From Apus apus (Eukaryota > Chordata > Aves > Apodiformes > Apodidae), in contig NC_067282.1 of NCBI RefSeq assembly GCF_020740795.1, positions 152,134,858 through 152,198,857 of the forward strand: a DNA stretch of 64,000 bases, written 5' to 3'. The notes beneath the pieces were generated by a model. That model was not told where the DNA came from, did no database searches, and was given only the letters and a program-made list of their open reading frames with translations. The translations under genes were made by a program, and so were the position numbers. This document shows positions 1-12,300 of this stretch, piece by piece (the first letter of the stretch is position 1; each line of letters starts with the position of its first letter).

Positions 1-3000
1 CCTTCTCCCTGATGAAACATTTCTCAGCCAACAAGGCTTTGTAGAATCCTCAAAACTGTCCCACAGAAATGCCCCCTGCCCGTGCACATGGCCAGGCACT
101 CACGTCAGGGTCTGCACCCCCAGGCAAATCAGGAGCTTGCCAGTGCTCAGCCTCTACGTCCTTCATAACAAGAGCAAGACTCCGGTTCCATAGAACAAAA
201 CCACGTTGTTTCCTTGGATGCTAAAATCATCCAGACACTTCTCTCCTTTTTCCCAAGCCACCCAGCTCTGCTGGGATATGAGCTTGCCATTGGCTTTCTT
301 TCAGAAAAATGAGATGGTCTTTTGTTTGGGAAAGGCTGAGGAGCCCAGCCCTGGAGCACAAGGGGGAAAAGAGGGAGGGTACATCCATGCTGCCAGTGCT
401 GGGAGAGCGAACCTGTGCTCCTGAGGAAACAGCCTGTAGTTACCACCCTACCAGATGCTGTTGTGAACCTGCCCCAGCTCCACATCTGGAGAAGGGAACT
501 GAGGAAATCCCAAGTGTGGCTCTTTTGCCATAAGGTGGGACAAATGACCCTTGGGCTCAGCTGAGCACCTGAGGCTGGGTCTCCCAAGCACTGCAAGCAG
601 GCAGAGCCCAGCTTTGGCACTGGCAGGGTGCTTCAGCCCGGGGAGCAAAGGACATCAGAGAAGCCAAAGGTGAGGAAGAGCAAGCTCCTGAGTGGGACAT
701 GATGATGGTGGGTGTGCTCTGCAAAGGGCTTCCTCAGAGAGATCTGCTTGCAAAAACTCCCAAAAGAGCAATACACCCTCACCACAGCAGTGATGTGTAA
801 GTACCCATCAGCTCCAGAGGGTGCCTGGGCCCCCTTGCAAGGGGGTGGGAACCAACAGCATTGCAGGGGATGACGCATCCCAGCTCTTCCCACTGTCTCC
901 AAGGCACGATAGCATCGGAGGGGAGCGCCCTGCGCTTTCTCTCCCCAAATAGTATGAGCCTCAGGGAAGGGAGGGTGCCAAGCCGTGCTGAAACACCATC
1001 CCATTTCAGCAGCTGATCCTGGTGGATAACAGACAGTTTATTAGCAAGAGGGTAATTGTTCCAGCTGGCTGTAGAGTGGCAGCAGCTGCTGAACAGGGCT
1101 CAGCAGCTCCTAACTCTGGGGAACCAAGTAAGGGATCACCCATGCAACTGAAACCCCTGAGGAAGTTTTTTTGTGCTCCCTACTCATTAAGTGGAGGGGT
1201 ATCCCAGGCTGTGCTGGCTTTGTGGCCAGGAGGATGCATCCCTGCTGGGGAACAGTGAGCTGTGCCACCTGCAGGACCCCAAGGAAGGGCAAGAGCATAT
1301 CCAAGGCAACCCTCTTTTCTCCAGCTCCTGCTGCCTGTCAGGACCCCATTGCCCCTTGGAAAGGGCAAGCTGGCCTTTTGCCTGCCTTGGCTTCAGCACA
1401 GCTGTGCTGATGCCTTATGGTGCCACATGCTTTGGAAGCTCTCCAAGCACGAGATATGCCCCTCACGCTGGCTCGTGGGCTGGCTGGAGATGAACACATT
1501 TGCCATGTCTGATGCAATGGCCCATGCAGGGTACATCCCAGTGAGAAAAACCTGGTGTGCTCCAGGCTCCCTGCCAGCCTCACCTCCCAAGCAGCTCTGA
1601 TGCCATTTCTGCTGTGTGTGGAGACTAATACCACAGCCCACACCCTAGGTACCACTTTGCATGCACAAAAGAAAAAAAGAAAAAAGGGCTTTTTCAGACT
1701 TCTTTGTCATTCCTGCCAGAAAAGCATATCCAAGACAACCCTTTTCTTCAGGATTATCATTCCAGACTGTTTTTTTACACACATGGTTCACTGCTAAATT
1801 GCATGCAGCTGAGTTTCGGTCTCAAGGGTGTTGCAGGAGAACGTGCCTGTATTCCATGAACATACTTCTTCTGAGCACTGTTTTTTGGAAGAGCTGAAGC
1901 CAGCATTGGGATTGCTGTAACATGTTCAAACACGGCATCCACTTAACAGTTTGCATATTAACTACAGTGCCCAGTGCATCTCAAAAGTCACTTTAACAGG
2001 CAACCCAAGAGAGGGAATATGCCTCAGCAGGTTGTTTCTAGCCTTGAAATAGGCTCAATAAATGGCAGGTTTGTAACGTACTTCTAGGACACCAATTTGG
2101 GTATTACAGAAGTGCAGAGCCAGTGGCCACAAGCAGTCAATAGCCTGCAGCTCTTCTGCTCCTGCATATCAGTGTTGAAACATCTGATCCTCCTGCATGG
2201 AGCTGCATTTCCTTGCCCTTGAACACCTAGCAGACCAGGAATATTCCGTAGTGTCATGTTTTAGCATAATATTCCCTTTTTCTCCTGCAGTGGTGATGCT
2301 GGGCTTAAGTTCCAGGCCCTCTGGACATTATCCATTATCCAGACAATGTTTTTGCCTTGATAGCCAGCATTTGCTGAGCTTGTAGCTCTGCTTTTGAAAC
2401 ATGTCATTTCTTAAAGGTTAGGTTTGTAGCCTTGCCTGCAGTGCCTGCACAGCCTGAACAATGCACGCTGCACCCCAACTCATTTTCACTTCTACCTTTT
2501 CCTTCCTTTCTCTTTCTTCAACTTTAGTTATTTACAGAGAAAAAATGGAAATGCACTCCACTGGTCTGAGTCTGATTTCCCATTTTCTTTAAATGAGAAA
2601 AGTATTACCAGTTTCAAACTGCATGGCATGGTTGTACGAGGTCCTTAGTTGTACTTTGCCTACAGGAGAACCTGAACCTTGCTCCGTTTACCTTCCAGCT
2701 TTCCCTGGCCTGCAGTCCCTTCTGGCTCGGCAGCAATTGCCCAACCTGCTGCAAGACTTCTCCTAACCTGCATTTGCAGCTTTTGGAAATCCTCTACATG
2801 CAGCAACAGCCCAGTCCAGGCTGTGTCATTGTGAGCAACTTCTCTGTGTCAAACCCAAGAACATGCTCTCCTAACACATCAAGCTGCTCCTCCTGGATTT
2901 GCCTTTGTTGTGCCACCCTGGGCCAAGTGCTCTTAAACTGAAATGTAAGTGGCCTGAAGCCTTCCTGACCTGTCACCACCTGACTGGGATTAAAGATCTG

Positions 3001-3085
3001 CTAACTTCGCTGCTCCAGCCTCACTGTCAGGACCATTCTTGTCCAAGTTAATCGAAGGCTTGGCTCCTTTTTTTTCTGCACTGGC
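1..3085. other. No gene recognised (left flank)
   Basis: I see no exon chain with matching splice phases and no protein family signature on either strand. Open frames up to 157 codons exist but have no recognisable domain and overlap each other in several frames. A short diverged duplication is present: the phrase around 1290-1321 (GCATATCCAAGGCAACCCTC) recurs with changes around 1723-1752. Probably intergenic. Confidence 0.5.
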
Positions 3086-3294
3086 AAGAGGGTAGATTCA
3101 GATTAGATACTAAAAATAAATTCTTTACTGTAAGGGTGGTGAGACACTGGCACACGTTGCCCAAAGAGGTTGGATGGGGCTTGGAGCAACCTGGTCTAGT
3201 GGAAGGTGTCCCTGCCCATGGCAGGGAGGTTGGAACTAGATGATCTTTAAGGTCCCTTCCAGCCCAAACCCTTCTGTGATTCTATGATTCTGTT
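3086..3294 (+). repeat. CR1 LINE, 3' end fragment
   Basis: The stretch reads as the 3' untranslated end of a CR1 retrotransposon in plus orientation. It has the typical phrases TTCTTTACTGTAAGGGTGGT and GGTCCCTTCCAGCCCAAACC, and ends in the diagnostic tandem ATTCTATGATTCT tail at about 3280-3293. It is 5'-truncated, as nearly all CR1 copies are, and carries no open reading frame of its own. Confidence 0.93.
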
Positions 3295-6200
3295 TCTAGC
3301 ACCATCAGGTGAGGAGTCCTCCCGCCTGTTTCCCCAGGCAGAGGAGCTAACCCAGATCAGCTGGTGACTTCTGGCTGTTCTTACACACTAGAAGGGTGCT
3401 CAAATGGCTTGGACCAACCATTCCCACAGGATGACCCAGGCTGATCTGTGCTGTCTGCAGCCACAACCACGTGCCCAGCCCCCTCCGTGCCCTCCCGGCC
3501 AGGGAGCTGTGCCCATTCTGCAGCCACAGGGATACCACCCCAGCTGGCAGACCTGGTGTACTCCCTTCCCTGCTGTTCCTGGGGAGGGTTCACACCCCAA
3601 AGGTGAGATGAAGCCCAATGTGAGCAGACAGAGATGCAGGGAGGAGGTGGAGAGCATGGATTTTGGGGAGCTCCCGGGATGCACTTTGAGGTGTGTCTAA
3701 CACATCCCAGTGTCATTAGCATAAGCAGGAGTCGTTTCAGCTTCCCCAAGCTGTAATTTCAGGCTCACCCGGATAAATCGCCTTGTCCAGGTACCCTTTG
3801 ATAGCATTTGCAGGGTTATCTTCACCACTGAGGAACATATTTCCATACTGATTTAATGAAAGCAGAGATTCTGGAGTCAGCAGGAGCTGGAGCCTCACAG
3901 ATGACTCCTAATCCAGGAAATTGGATGTGGTTGGAAAATTTTCAGCAGGCAAAGCTTGGGAGATCCTGCTGTGGCTCATTCCTGGTGTGAGGCTCTCTGT
4001 CCATGTGATAATAAAACTGAGTTTAGCACACCTAGTCCTGAATTTAAAAATACCACAGCCCACATTACACAAAGTGGCTGAACAGGTACAAAGATGCTCT
4101 CCCTGTGGAAAAATGTTGCAAATCACTGAAGGAATAATTGCAGCCGAAACAGGATTTTGCCAGCTGGACAACAATGCATACAGCTGGACTTTGGTCACGT
4201 AGTCCACTGGCTTTTCAGCCAGGCCCTCTTCCAGTCCTCCAAGGTCATGATTTGGGATGCCCTGTCTATCACTGCATCCCTCACAAGCAGATTTGGAGGC
4301 AGATCTTCCCTCTTTTGCTTCAGACACTAGCCTGACGGGGCTGCTTCCTTGGTGGCTGCCAAACCACCTTGGTTAGAGCCACCCAACAGCTCAGCCCAGC
4401 AGTTCCACTCAACCCCATAGCATGCAGCAGCTGGACTCCAGCCCTCACCATGCAGGACCAGTTCAGGTGTGCTAAAGCATACCAGTGCCTATCAGCTAGA
4501 CCAGAAGGCAGGCCCTAAATCAAAGCTACTCACGGTGGCAAAATTCACCCTGAGCAATCATGTTTCCCTCTTCAACCTAAGATGAATTACAGCTTGGAAG
4601 ATGGGAGAGGTGGCCATGTCCTTGAGTAAAGCTGGGCGCTCAAGAAACTGTGCCATTTCAGCATGGAAAGATCTGTACAGGCTCTTTGGGTGTCAAGGAG
4701 AGTGCAGAAGGGTATCTGAGGATCTGGGAGAAGAACTACAACAAAAACCATAGGCAGCCCTAAGAACAGATAGAGGTGTCTGGACCCTTCTGTGGGAATG
4801 ATGGGTCACAGCCAGCATTGGAAAATAAGCTCAGGCCCCAAAAGTAGCAGCAGTTCTTTCAGGACTGTCTGGGATAGCCCAGCATACAAGGGCAACTTGC
4901 ACTTTCCAAGGAGAAGCAAGCAGACAGAAACATTGTGCAAGGAAAGGCTGGCAAGAGGGCAGTGAGTCACTACCAGAAGCCAGGCTGTCTCTGAAGTCCA
5001 GGTCACAGGAAAGGTATCCAGGGACAGGACCTGAGTGGGATGCCTAACCTCTAGCTTAGGACATGCTTGGTGGGGTCTTTGCTGTGATATCTGGCCTTTG
5101 AATTTGGTCTGGCTGGCTCTTCTATACCCACTTCTCCTGGCCCTGTCCTATCACTGACACAAAATCCCAGTTAGGAGATCACAGGTGCAGATGCAAACAC
5201 CAACCAGCCTCACAGTCATAAACAGAGATGAGGCACTGCTGAAAGAATATCCCACAGACTTTACTTCCTTCTCCATACTTCCAGCTCCCTCTGGCCGAGT
5301 TTGGCATGGCCAAGGGCACTGTTTGCAGCAACAGCATCAGGTCCACTCACTCCTTTTGGCTTGGGCAAAGATGATCTTTTGCTTCCGAAGGTATGATGCA
5401 GATCAGTGTCTCACCCTGTAATACAAAGTAAGGACTTGCCATGTAATGGCAGGAGAGCTCTCCTGATGAGCAAGAGCCTGGCTGGAAAGGTGGAGGAAAA
5501 GGAACCTTTCACACTGCTAAGTTCCCACACAGCAGGATAAGCCCATGCCACCAAGGTCTGCTGTGATCTGTCCTCATCTTCCTCGTCACCACCTTTGCAG
5601 ATCAGATGGGTCAATAACCTGATGGCACATCCCCTAGCTGGCTGACCCACCACACACTGGTAAGGAATGAGGTGATGGCAGGTGAGAGTTGCCAGCTCTT
5701 ACCAGCCTGGCTCTGTCTTTCTCAACCCACAGTGGCTCTTCCTACACCACATCACTCCTGAAAATAATGGGCAAGCACCTCTGCATCTTCAGTGTGGTGA
5801 AGCAGGTGTCAGTGCAGCTGGGGCCACCATCCCTTTCTGGTGTGCCATCAGGGTGAGCTGGGACCTTCCCTTCCCTGAATTGAGCCATATCTTGTGAGGA
5901 CACTGGCCCTGAAGCTTCAGATCTTGTCACCTCCCCATGTTGGCTCCAACCCAGACTTAGGAAGGGAGTCATGGCACTGTACTGATGGAGGTAGCCTGTG
6001 GCCTACAGGCAATGAGACACCCCATGGCCCCCTTGCCTGTGGCATTAGCCTGTCCTGATAATGCCATTTAATTCAAGCCTCCTTGAAAGCCACCGGAGAC
6101 ACCTGAACTTCTACCAGACAAGCACAGGTTCAAGGCAGGCTTAAGTGTGAAGGCTGAATTTTCTTGAAGTGAACAGCCCTGTAAGCATCTCCTCTGAGAT

Positions 6201-6572
6201 GGCATCCCCTCCTTATCACCTGTTATCCATGAGTCTCTAATCTTTCCAGAAGCAATTGGAGGAAGGCCCCTAGACAGGCATTAGTCAGGGAGCTAGTGGC
6301 TGCTAAGATGAGGTTACAGCACCCAGCTGCCAGAAACACTGCAGGGAACACAGAACCTACCTCTGACCTTTTAAATGGCCAAACTTATCTCTAGCTCCAA
6401 GTGAGAAAATACTGGCACATTTCCCTTCCCTGTCCAGCATTTATTGCAAGGGAACAGTCCCTCCTAGTCTGTCCCCTGCAACCTGCTAGGCCATGGCTCC
6501 AGCAGCGGCTCATCTTCTTGGAGATATGTCCGGGGTCCTTTCCAGGGATTTAGTCTCACAAAACCTTGGATT
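3295..6572. other. No gene recognised
   Basis: Unique-looking sequence of moderate GC between two CR1 fragments. Short open frames (up to about 139 codons) have no family signature and no matching splice neighbours. Nothing else supportable seen. Confidence 0.45.
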
Positions 6573-7064
6573 TCATAGAATCACAGAACGGTTTGGGGTA
6601 GAAGAGACCTTAAAGATTGTTTAGCTCCAACCCCCCTGCCAGAGGCAGGGACAACTGTCAATGGACCGGGATGCTCCAAGCCCCATCCAACCTGACCTTG
6701 AACACTTCCAGGGAGGGGGCAGCCACAGCTTCTCTGGGCAACCTGTTCCAATGTCTCACCATGCTCACAGGAAATAGTTTCTTTCTAATATCCAACCTAA
6801 ATCTACCCTCTTTCTCTTTGAAACTGTTCCCCCTTGTCCTATCACTACATGACCTTGTAAAAAGTCCCTCCCCAGCTTTCCTGTAGCCCCTTCAGGTACT
6901 GAAAGGCCACTATAAGGTCTCCCTGGAGCCTTCCCTTCTCCAGGCTGAACAACCCCAACTCTCTCAGCCTCTCTTCAGAGGAGAGGTGCTCCAGCCCCCT
7001 GATCATCTTCACGGCCCTCCTCTGGACTTGCTCCAATAGCTCCATGTCCTTCTTATGTTGGAGT
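6573..7064 (-). repeat. CR1 LINE fragment with end of ORF2
   Basis: Minus-orientation CR1. On the plus strand it starts with the inverted tail (TCATAGAATCACAG at 6573), then the complement of the usual 3' region. From 7045 down to 6845 on the minus strand an open frame encodes the extreme C-terminus of the CR1 ORF2 reverse transcriptase polyprotein, with motifs [38 protein letters not shown] and FQYLKG, which recur at the end of avian CR1 ORF2. It is 5'-truncated and cannot be autonomous. Confidence 0.95.
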
Positions 7065-8490
7065 TTGAAAGGAATTTATTTAATTGCACACACAACCCAA
7101 GCAGAGGTAAGCTGGCTCTAGTTGCTTTTTCTCCTGCTGGTATGGATAACTTTTTCTTGTCCTGCATCACCTGGAAGGGATCAGGCTCAAGGGCTGAACC
7201 CTGAGGCAGGTTTCCAGACAGGGGAAAGGGAGAACAGGTACATCAGAGCAGAGAAGCCCACTTTGGCCTTTACACCAGCCCCCTTTTGTTGTGGGGTGAT
7301 CAGCAACCTGGATAAAGGCTGGAGCCTATCCATGTCCTCCCCAGCTCCAGCAGGCATGGCAGTCTTCCCGCTACGTCTGCTGGCATTGATGGCACTAACA
7401 GGGAGCACCCCAGAGTGACAGCCTCTGGAGTCCTGTTTAGTGGGGGTAAGAGGGATGGGGACTATCACACCCTTAGCAGGGGAGAAACTGATGCGCCTCA
7501 TAGAAAGGGAAGAAGAAAGTGTTTCCATGTGTTTCAGTTCTGGGCCTCTTAGGGAAATAACAGAGAGTCTTGTGATTTAGAGACAAATATGCAAGACAAG
7601 GAGAGCTTTAAGCCACAGGCTTGGCCCACTGCCTGAATTTTTCCATCCTCTTTCAGTGTAATTACAGTTGAGCCATCTAGTAATTGGGTAACTTTTTTCC
7701 AAAGGAATCCTTTCACCCAGAGTGAATCATACTTGCTACAAAGAGAACATGGAAGCAGATAAGAGACATACAGTTCCTATGGTTTATTGTGATTGAGCAT
7801 TTTACCCCCATCCCCTTATTCTTCAGGCCCTCCCAGATGTGTCCAGGGTAGGAACAACAGCCAGGCACTGAGCTTTGCTGGATAATTTCTCCCCACTTCT
7901 CTAAAAGAGCTTTCTCCTGCCTTGCTGTGACCAAGACAAACTGCATGGTTTTGGGGGCATCTAGGGGTTCTTCAGAATAAGAATCATTTTCCCTACTTTG
8001 GTTCCTGTCCCTACAAGAGCTGGTGGTAAGGGCAGGGCCAGCAGCTGGGCAGCCTTTAGGGACAGCAAGGCTTGATAGAGCAACCAGGTGACCCTGGATC
8101 CAGTTTCAGTCATCTGCTCCTGGGTTTTCTCCTGGACCACAAAGAGTTTCTGAAGTACTGTGTGCACACAGTGGTATTTCTTCTGCTCCTGATTTAGCCA
8201 GAGCTGAAGAGCCCAGTCTTCCTCCCAGACCCTTCCCGCCAAGTCTCAATCCATCTAACCACTTTCCATGAGGGATAAAAGCTTGGATAGTAGAACATTC
8301 ATTGTAAAACTATTTTCCATTGGCTTTATGGCCACACACAGCTGGATCTCCTCCTGGAGTCACCGACAGCCTGCTTGGAAGGGTTGGGCTTAGCATCTTG
8401 GAGAGGAGCCTGGCTGAGGGTGGGAGGAAGCAGCTTTGCATAATAGACCCTCCTTCTCCAAAAAACCAACTCCTCCCACCCTTTCCTCAG
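7065..8490. other. No gene recognised (upstream of galectin)
   Basis: Lies between the CR1 copy and the galectin promoter. The two longer frames (7122-7418 plus, 7187-7528 minus) overlap on opposite strands and have no recognisable domain. Possible distal regulatory DNA of the galectin, but nothing specific can be supported. Confidence 0.4.
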
Positions 8491-8631
8491 TCTGATTGGT
8501 AGGTGGGGTGGAGAAGGGCTGGGACAACTCAGCTCTCCATCTACTTAAAGGCAAGGGTGGGGTCCCTTCAGCAACTTGCCTGGGACTGTTGCACCTTGCT
8601 AGAGAGGAGCATTATCCTGCAGAGCAGCACC
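8491..8631 (+). promoter_or_regulatory. Galectin core promoter / 5' UTR region
   Basis: An inverted CCAAT box (ATTGG, 8495-8499) lies about 135 bp before the galectin ATG, followed by a CTTAAAGG sequence near 8544 that could stand in for a weak TATA box. An octamer-like TTTGCATAA lies just upstream near 8436. The transcription start cannot be fixed from sequence; a short 5' UTR within 8560-8631 is inferred. Confidence 0.4.
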
Positions 8632-11600
8632 ATGTCTTGCGTGAGTAGAGAAGGGGATGAGGCAGCATTGCTGGAGGTGCTGCTTGATGGAGTGGGACTG
8701 TGGGGAATGTTTTGGCTTGGTGTGAGGGTACTTGCACTATCCCTCTCCATCTGCTCCTCAGCCCCAGTCTTGGAGGGTCTGCTAGAGCTGGGTGCCTGCT
8801 GCTGGGGAGGAAGGATCCCTGCTGCATCCATGATAGAGGGATGGCTGCTATTTCTTGTTCTGGCAGGAATGGGTTTGGGTTTTTTGCCCCCTGCAGGATC
8901 CCTCTGGGCAGTCATGGGGTAGGGGGTTCTTGCTGGGTTGGCTGCCAAGCTGGGGTAACCTGTTCTGCAGCAGCTTTTCTCTGGGAAAGCAGCTACATTA
9001 ACGTCTATTGCTCTCTGAGCATCTCTTCTGGGCAGCCTTTCTGCTTGCTTCCTGGCTGAAGTTTTCATGAGTCACTGACTTGTGAGAAATAGCATGTACA
9101 GAAGTGCCCTTCTGTGAATACCAAGGACTGCTGGAGAGATGCTTGTGTCTGAAGAGTGATTGCACTTTGATTAACTCATTTTTCATTAGACTGAAGATGA
9201 TTAATCAAGGAGTGTCCCAAGTGCAAGCTTATTTATTAAAGTGGGATGAGGGGAAAATTCTTAACATTCTCACATGTCTGAGCTCCTGGGCCTAGACAAT
9301 GCTTAAAGTTCAAATTCAAGCTAGGGGAAGGGAGTGGAGGCTCCATGTCTAGGCAGCCAGGCTTGTGTGGGATGATGTGAGACCTACAAGGCACACAGGT
9401 GTGTTTGGGACAGGGTGGGTGTGTTGGGAGTTTGCAGGCACTTAAGCTTTACTCCTGTGAAATCCAGATATGTTGATCAGAGCAGCAGGAGAAAGATTGG
9501 GAAATCAGGCATGTGTCCCGTGTGACTGAGGTAACTTCTCTGGGATGCCCCAGTGCAATGCCCTAGGGGCAGGGAGCTTCCCAGTCTCTCCAAAAGCATT
9601 GCACTCTCTTTCAAGGCAGCGAGGAGAGCTGCCAAGTCAGAGCAACTGAGCCAGCAGGTACTGGGCTAACGTCTCTGCCTCCGCATTCCCCAGGGACCAG
9701 TGTGCACCAACTTGGGTCTCAAGCCCGGCCAGCGCCTCATTGTCAAGGGGAAAATTTCACCAAATGCCAAGAGGTAAGTTGTGCTGTGCTGTCCAGGCAG
9801 GGCCAAGGCACCACAGCGAGTTGTCTTCTGCTAGTTGGGCACAGAAGGAATCCCTTCCTTGGGTGGGAGAGGAGCAGCTTTGGAAGGGGTTAATACCAGC
9901 AGAGCTTCCTAGTGAGTCACTCTCTAATGCAAGCTGCAGACACATGCTGCTGCCAAGGGACTAAGCCAAAGCAGATGTGAAGCTCCAGCTGTGTGCACTG
10001 GCAGTGACCACATCCTCTCTAGTGCAGGGTAAAGGAAATGGAAGCCATGTCTATACTGAGATTTGGGTTGAGATCATCCCCACAGCCACATCCTCCCTCC
10101 TGCATGAAATTGGCCCAGGAGCAGTGACACCATTACAGTGCTTTGCTCTACCAGGCAGGAGGAGATGATAGGCCAAGATGCTCCACAGCTCCAGCTAATG
10201 GTGCAAATGGAAAGGCTGCAGGTTGCAGCAGAGCGTCTCAGGTTGTTGAGGGTCACTTTCACCCAGTACAGATGCCTATCAGGTGCTAGGGGGGAAAGTG
10301 CTGAGTGGGCAGGTGAGAGTAAGCAAAAATGTGCTCCTAACTCTGCAGGGATCAGGGTGGCTGGGACCCCCCAGGGAAGCCTCTGCAGCAGCCCCCAGGC
10401 CTTACGCAGGTCTATGGCTGGTGGGGCCCCTTGGTGGGTAAGGTGGAGTCTGTAGCTGCTGTACCAACACTAGTAGTGTTCCAGAAAACATGTTCCAGCT
10501 CTTCCCTGTGCCTTTGAAGTTTGAGAGAGTCAGAGTGAAGCCTCCTGGGTTTTCCCTTGCCAAATAATATGCCTCTTCTCATCTGGGTAAGAGGCCTGGA
10601 GGCAAGGTGGACACTAGACTAGGAAGCTGTTTCCTCCCACTGCCATTGCAAATGCTTTGGAATGGCTAATTACATGGTAATTATCTCAGCTGTCTCAGGA
10701 TGGGGAGAAGGCCGTGGCTGTCGGGCAGGGTGCAATGCCAACTAACTGTTTGGGGCTGGAAGGAAATCTGTGAAAACCAACTCACTCCTTGGGAGCTGGT
10801 TTGGGTGCAGGATAACTCCCTGTTCATGGCTCTAAAAGCTTTGTGGAAACAGAGTGGTGCCTTTCCCATGGGTAGCACTATGGACCTTATCACCATAGCA
10901 GAGGAGAGCACCCCTTACTGACATAGCACCCTCTGCTTCAGGAAGCTGTGCAATTTAGCAGAGGGTTTATCTTTGGTTAGCCTCAGCTAGGCTTGAAGCA
11001 ACAGACCCAGAGACACCCATGGTAATGAGAGAAACGCTGCCATAGTGCCTGATGTCTTCTTTCTCTGCAGCTTTGTGCTGAACCTGGGGAAGGATGCTTC
11101 CCACATTGGGCTTCACTTCAACCCCCGTTTTGATGCTCATGGTGATGTGAACACTATCGTATGTAACTCGAAGAAGGTGGAAGAGTGGGGTGCAGAGCAC
11201 AGGGAGTCTGTCTTCCCTTTCCAGAAGGGGGGCACAGCAGAGGTAAGGCCTGGGATGCACTCTCTGTACGTGCCCTGGTGAAGGGAGGGTGTTTGGCACA
11301 GGGCACCCAACTGCAGGGGCTGTCTCAAGACTGTCTGTACTGAAGGTGTCTGGCTTCTGCTTGGCCACTGCCACTCTCCAGGGCTCTGAGCAGTGGGGGA
11401 GGGTGGGGATCAAACATTCAAGCTCCATCTAGCTCAAAGGGATGTTACTAAACTGAGCAGGGAATGGGCATCCATTGGGAGACCAAAATAACGATCCTGC
11501 TGTGGAAGAGCAAGTTATTCTGCTGAGCACATTCACCCTACAAAGCGGAGGGTGGCACAGCAGTGCTGCGGAGGGGAGAGGCTCAAGGGCCTCTTGGCAG

Positions 11601-11778
11601 ACACTTTCTCTGACTCTTTCCATTTGTCTTGCAGATCGCTTTACTCATCAACCAAAATGATCTGACAGTCCACCTGCCAGGCCACCAGTTCACATTCCCT
11701 AACCGGCTTGGTCTCTCTGTCTTTGACTACTTCGATACACAGGGGGACTTCACACTCCAGTCCCTCAGCTGGGAATAA
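8632..11778 (+). CDS. LGALS1: Galectin, prototype (avian CG-1B / 14-kDa lectin, LGALS1 family)
   Basis: Small beta-galactoside-binding lectin, made in the cytosol and exported without a signal peptide; it acts on cell-surface and matrix glycans. Four coding exons fit: 8632-8640 (only M-S-C), 9694-9773, 11071-11242 and 11635-11778, all with GT-AG borders and closing phases. The product is 134 residues, the usual single-domain length. The full sugar-binding signature is present: H45, N47 and R49 (HFNPR), N62, W69, E72 and R74 (WGAEHR). No signal peptide. From memory, chicken has two close LGALS1-type proteins, C-16/CG-1A and C-14/CG-1B. The MSC start, PVCTNLGLKPGQRL and the end SVFDYFDTQGDFTLQSLSWE match CG-1B far better. 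The symbol is therefore family-level; LGALS1B would be equally fair. Confidence 0.93.
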
Positions 11779-11817
11779 CTTCCACTGACACATCTATCTC
11801 AAAGATACAGAAAAAGC

Positions 11818-11828
11818 AATAAATAAAT
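11818..11828 (+). terminator. Galectin polyadenylation signal
   Basis: Two overlapping AATAAA hexamers (11818-11823, repeated 4 bases later) lie 40 bp after the galectin stop codon. This gives a very short 3' UTR of about 60-70 nt, as expected for galectin-1 genes. Confidence 0.85.
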
Positions 11829-11952
11829 AAGAGTTTTAGTCTACTCAGTCTCAGTCTAACTTATTTCATACTGCAAATCCACATAGGTTGGTCACCTTGC
11901 TGGAGGGGGGAGGGGAGGAGGACAGTAGCCACTTTGCTTGAGTACAACATGT

Positions 11953-12300
11953 ATCATGGTATTGTTCTGGTTGGAAAAGACCTTCAAGATCATAAAGTCC
12001 AACCACTACCCTGACTGCTGAATCCACTGCTAAACCCTGTCCCCTGGCACCACATCCGTCTTTTTAGATGTCTCTAGGGATGGTGGCTCAACCACCTCCT
12101 CAGACAGCCTGGATCACCAAGCCCAACTGCTGCCCCAGAACAGGACAACCCCAAAGTTCATACTGTGTCCGTGAGGGTGTTGTGCAAGTGTTTCTTGAAT
12201 ATTGTCAGGCTCGGTGCCATTACTGCTTCCCTGGGGAGCCTGTTCCAGTGCTCCACCACCCCCTCGGTGAAGACTCCAATGTCCAACCTAATGTGGATGG
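11953..12300 (-). repeat. CR1 LINE fragment, diverged
   Basis: Minus-orientation CR1 3' region. Plus-strand phrases such as TTCTGGTTGGAAAAGACCTT, AAGTCCAACCACTACCCTGA and TTCCCTGGGGAGCCTGTTCC belong to the CR1 consensus in reverse. It differs in subfamily from the 6573 and 42241 copies (different tail spacing) and looks more diverged. It lies about 125 bp downstream of the galectin poly(A) signal. Confidence 0.88.
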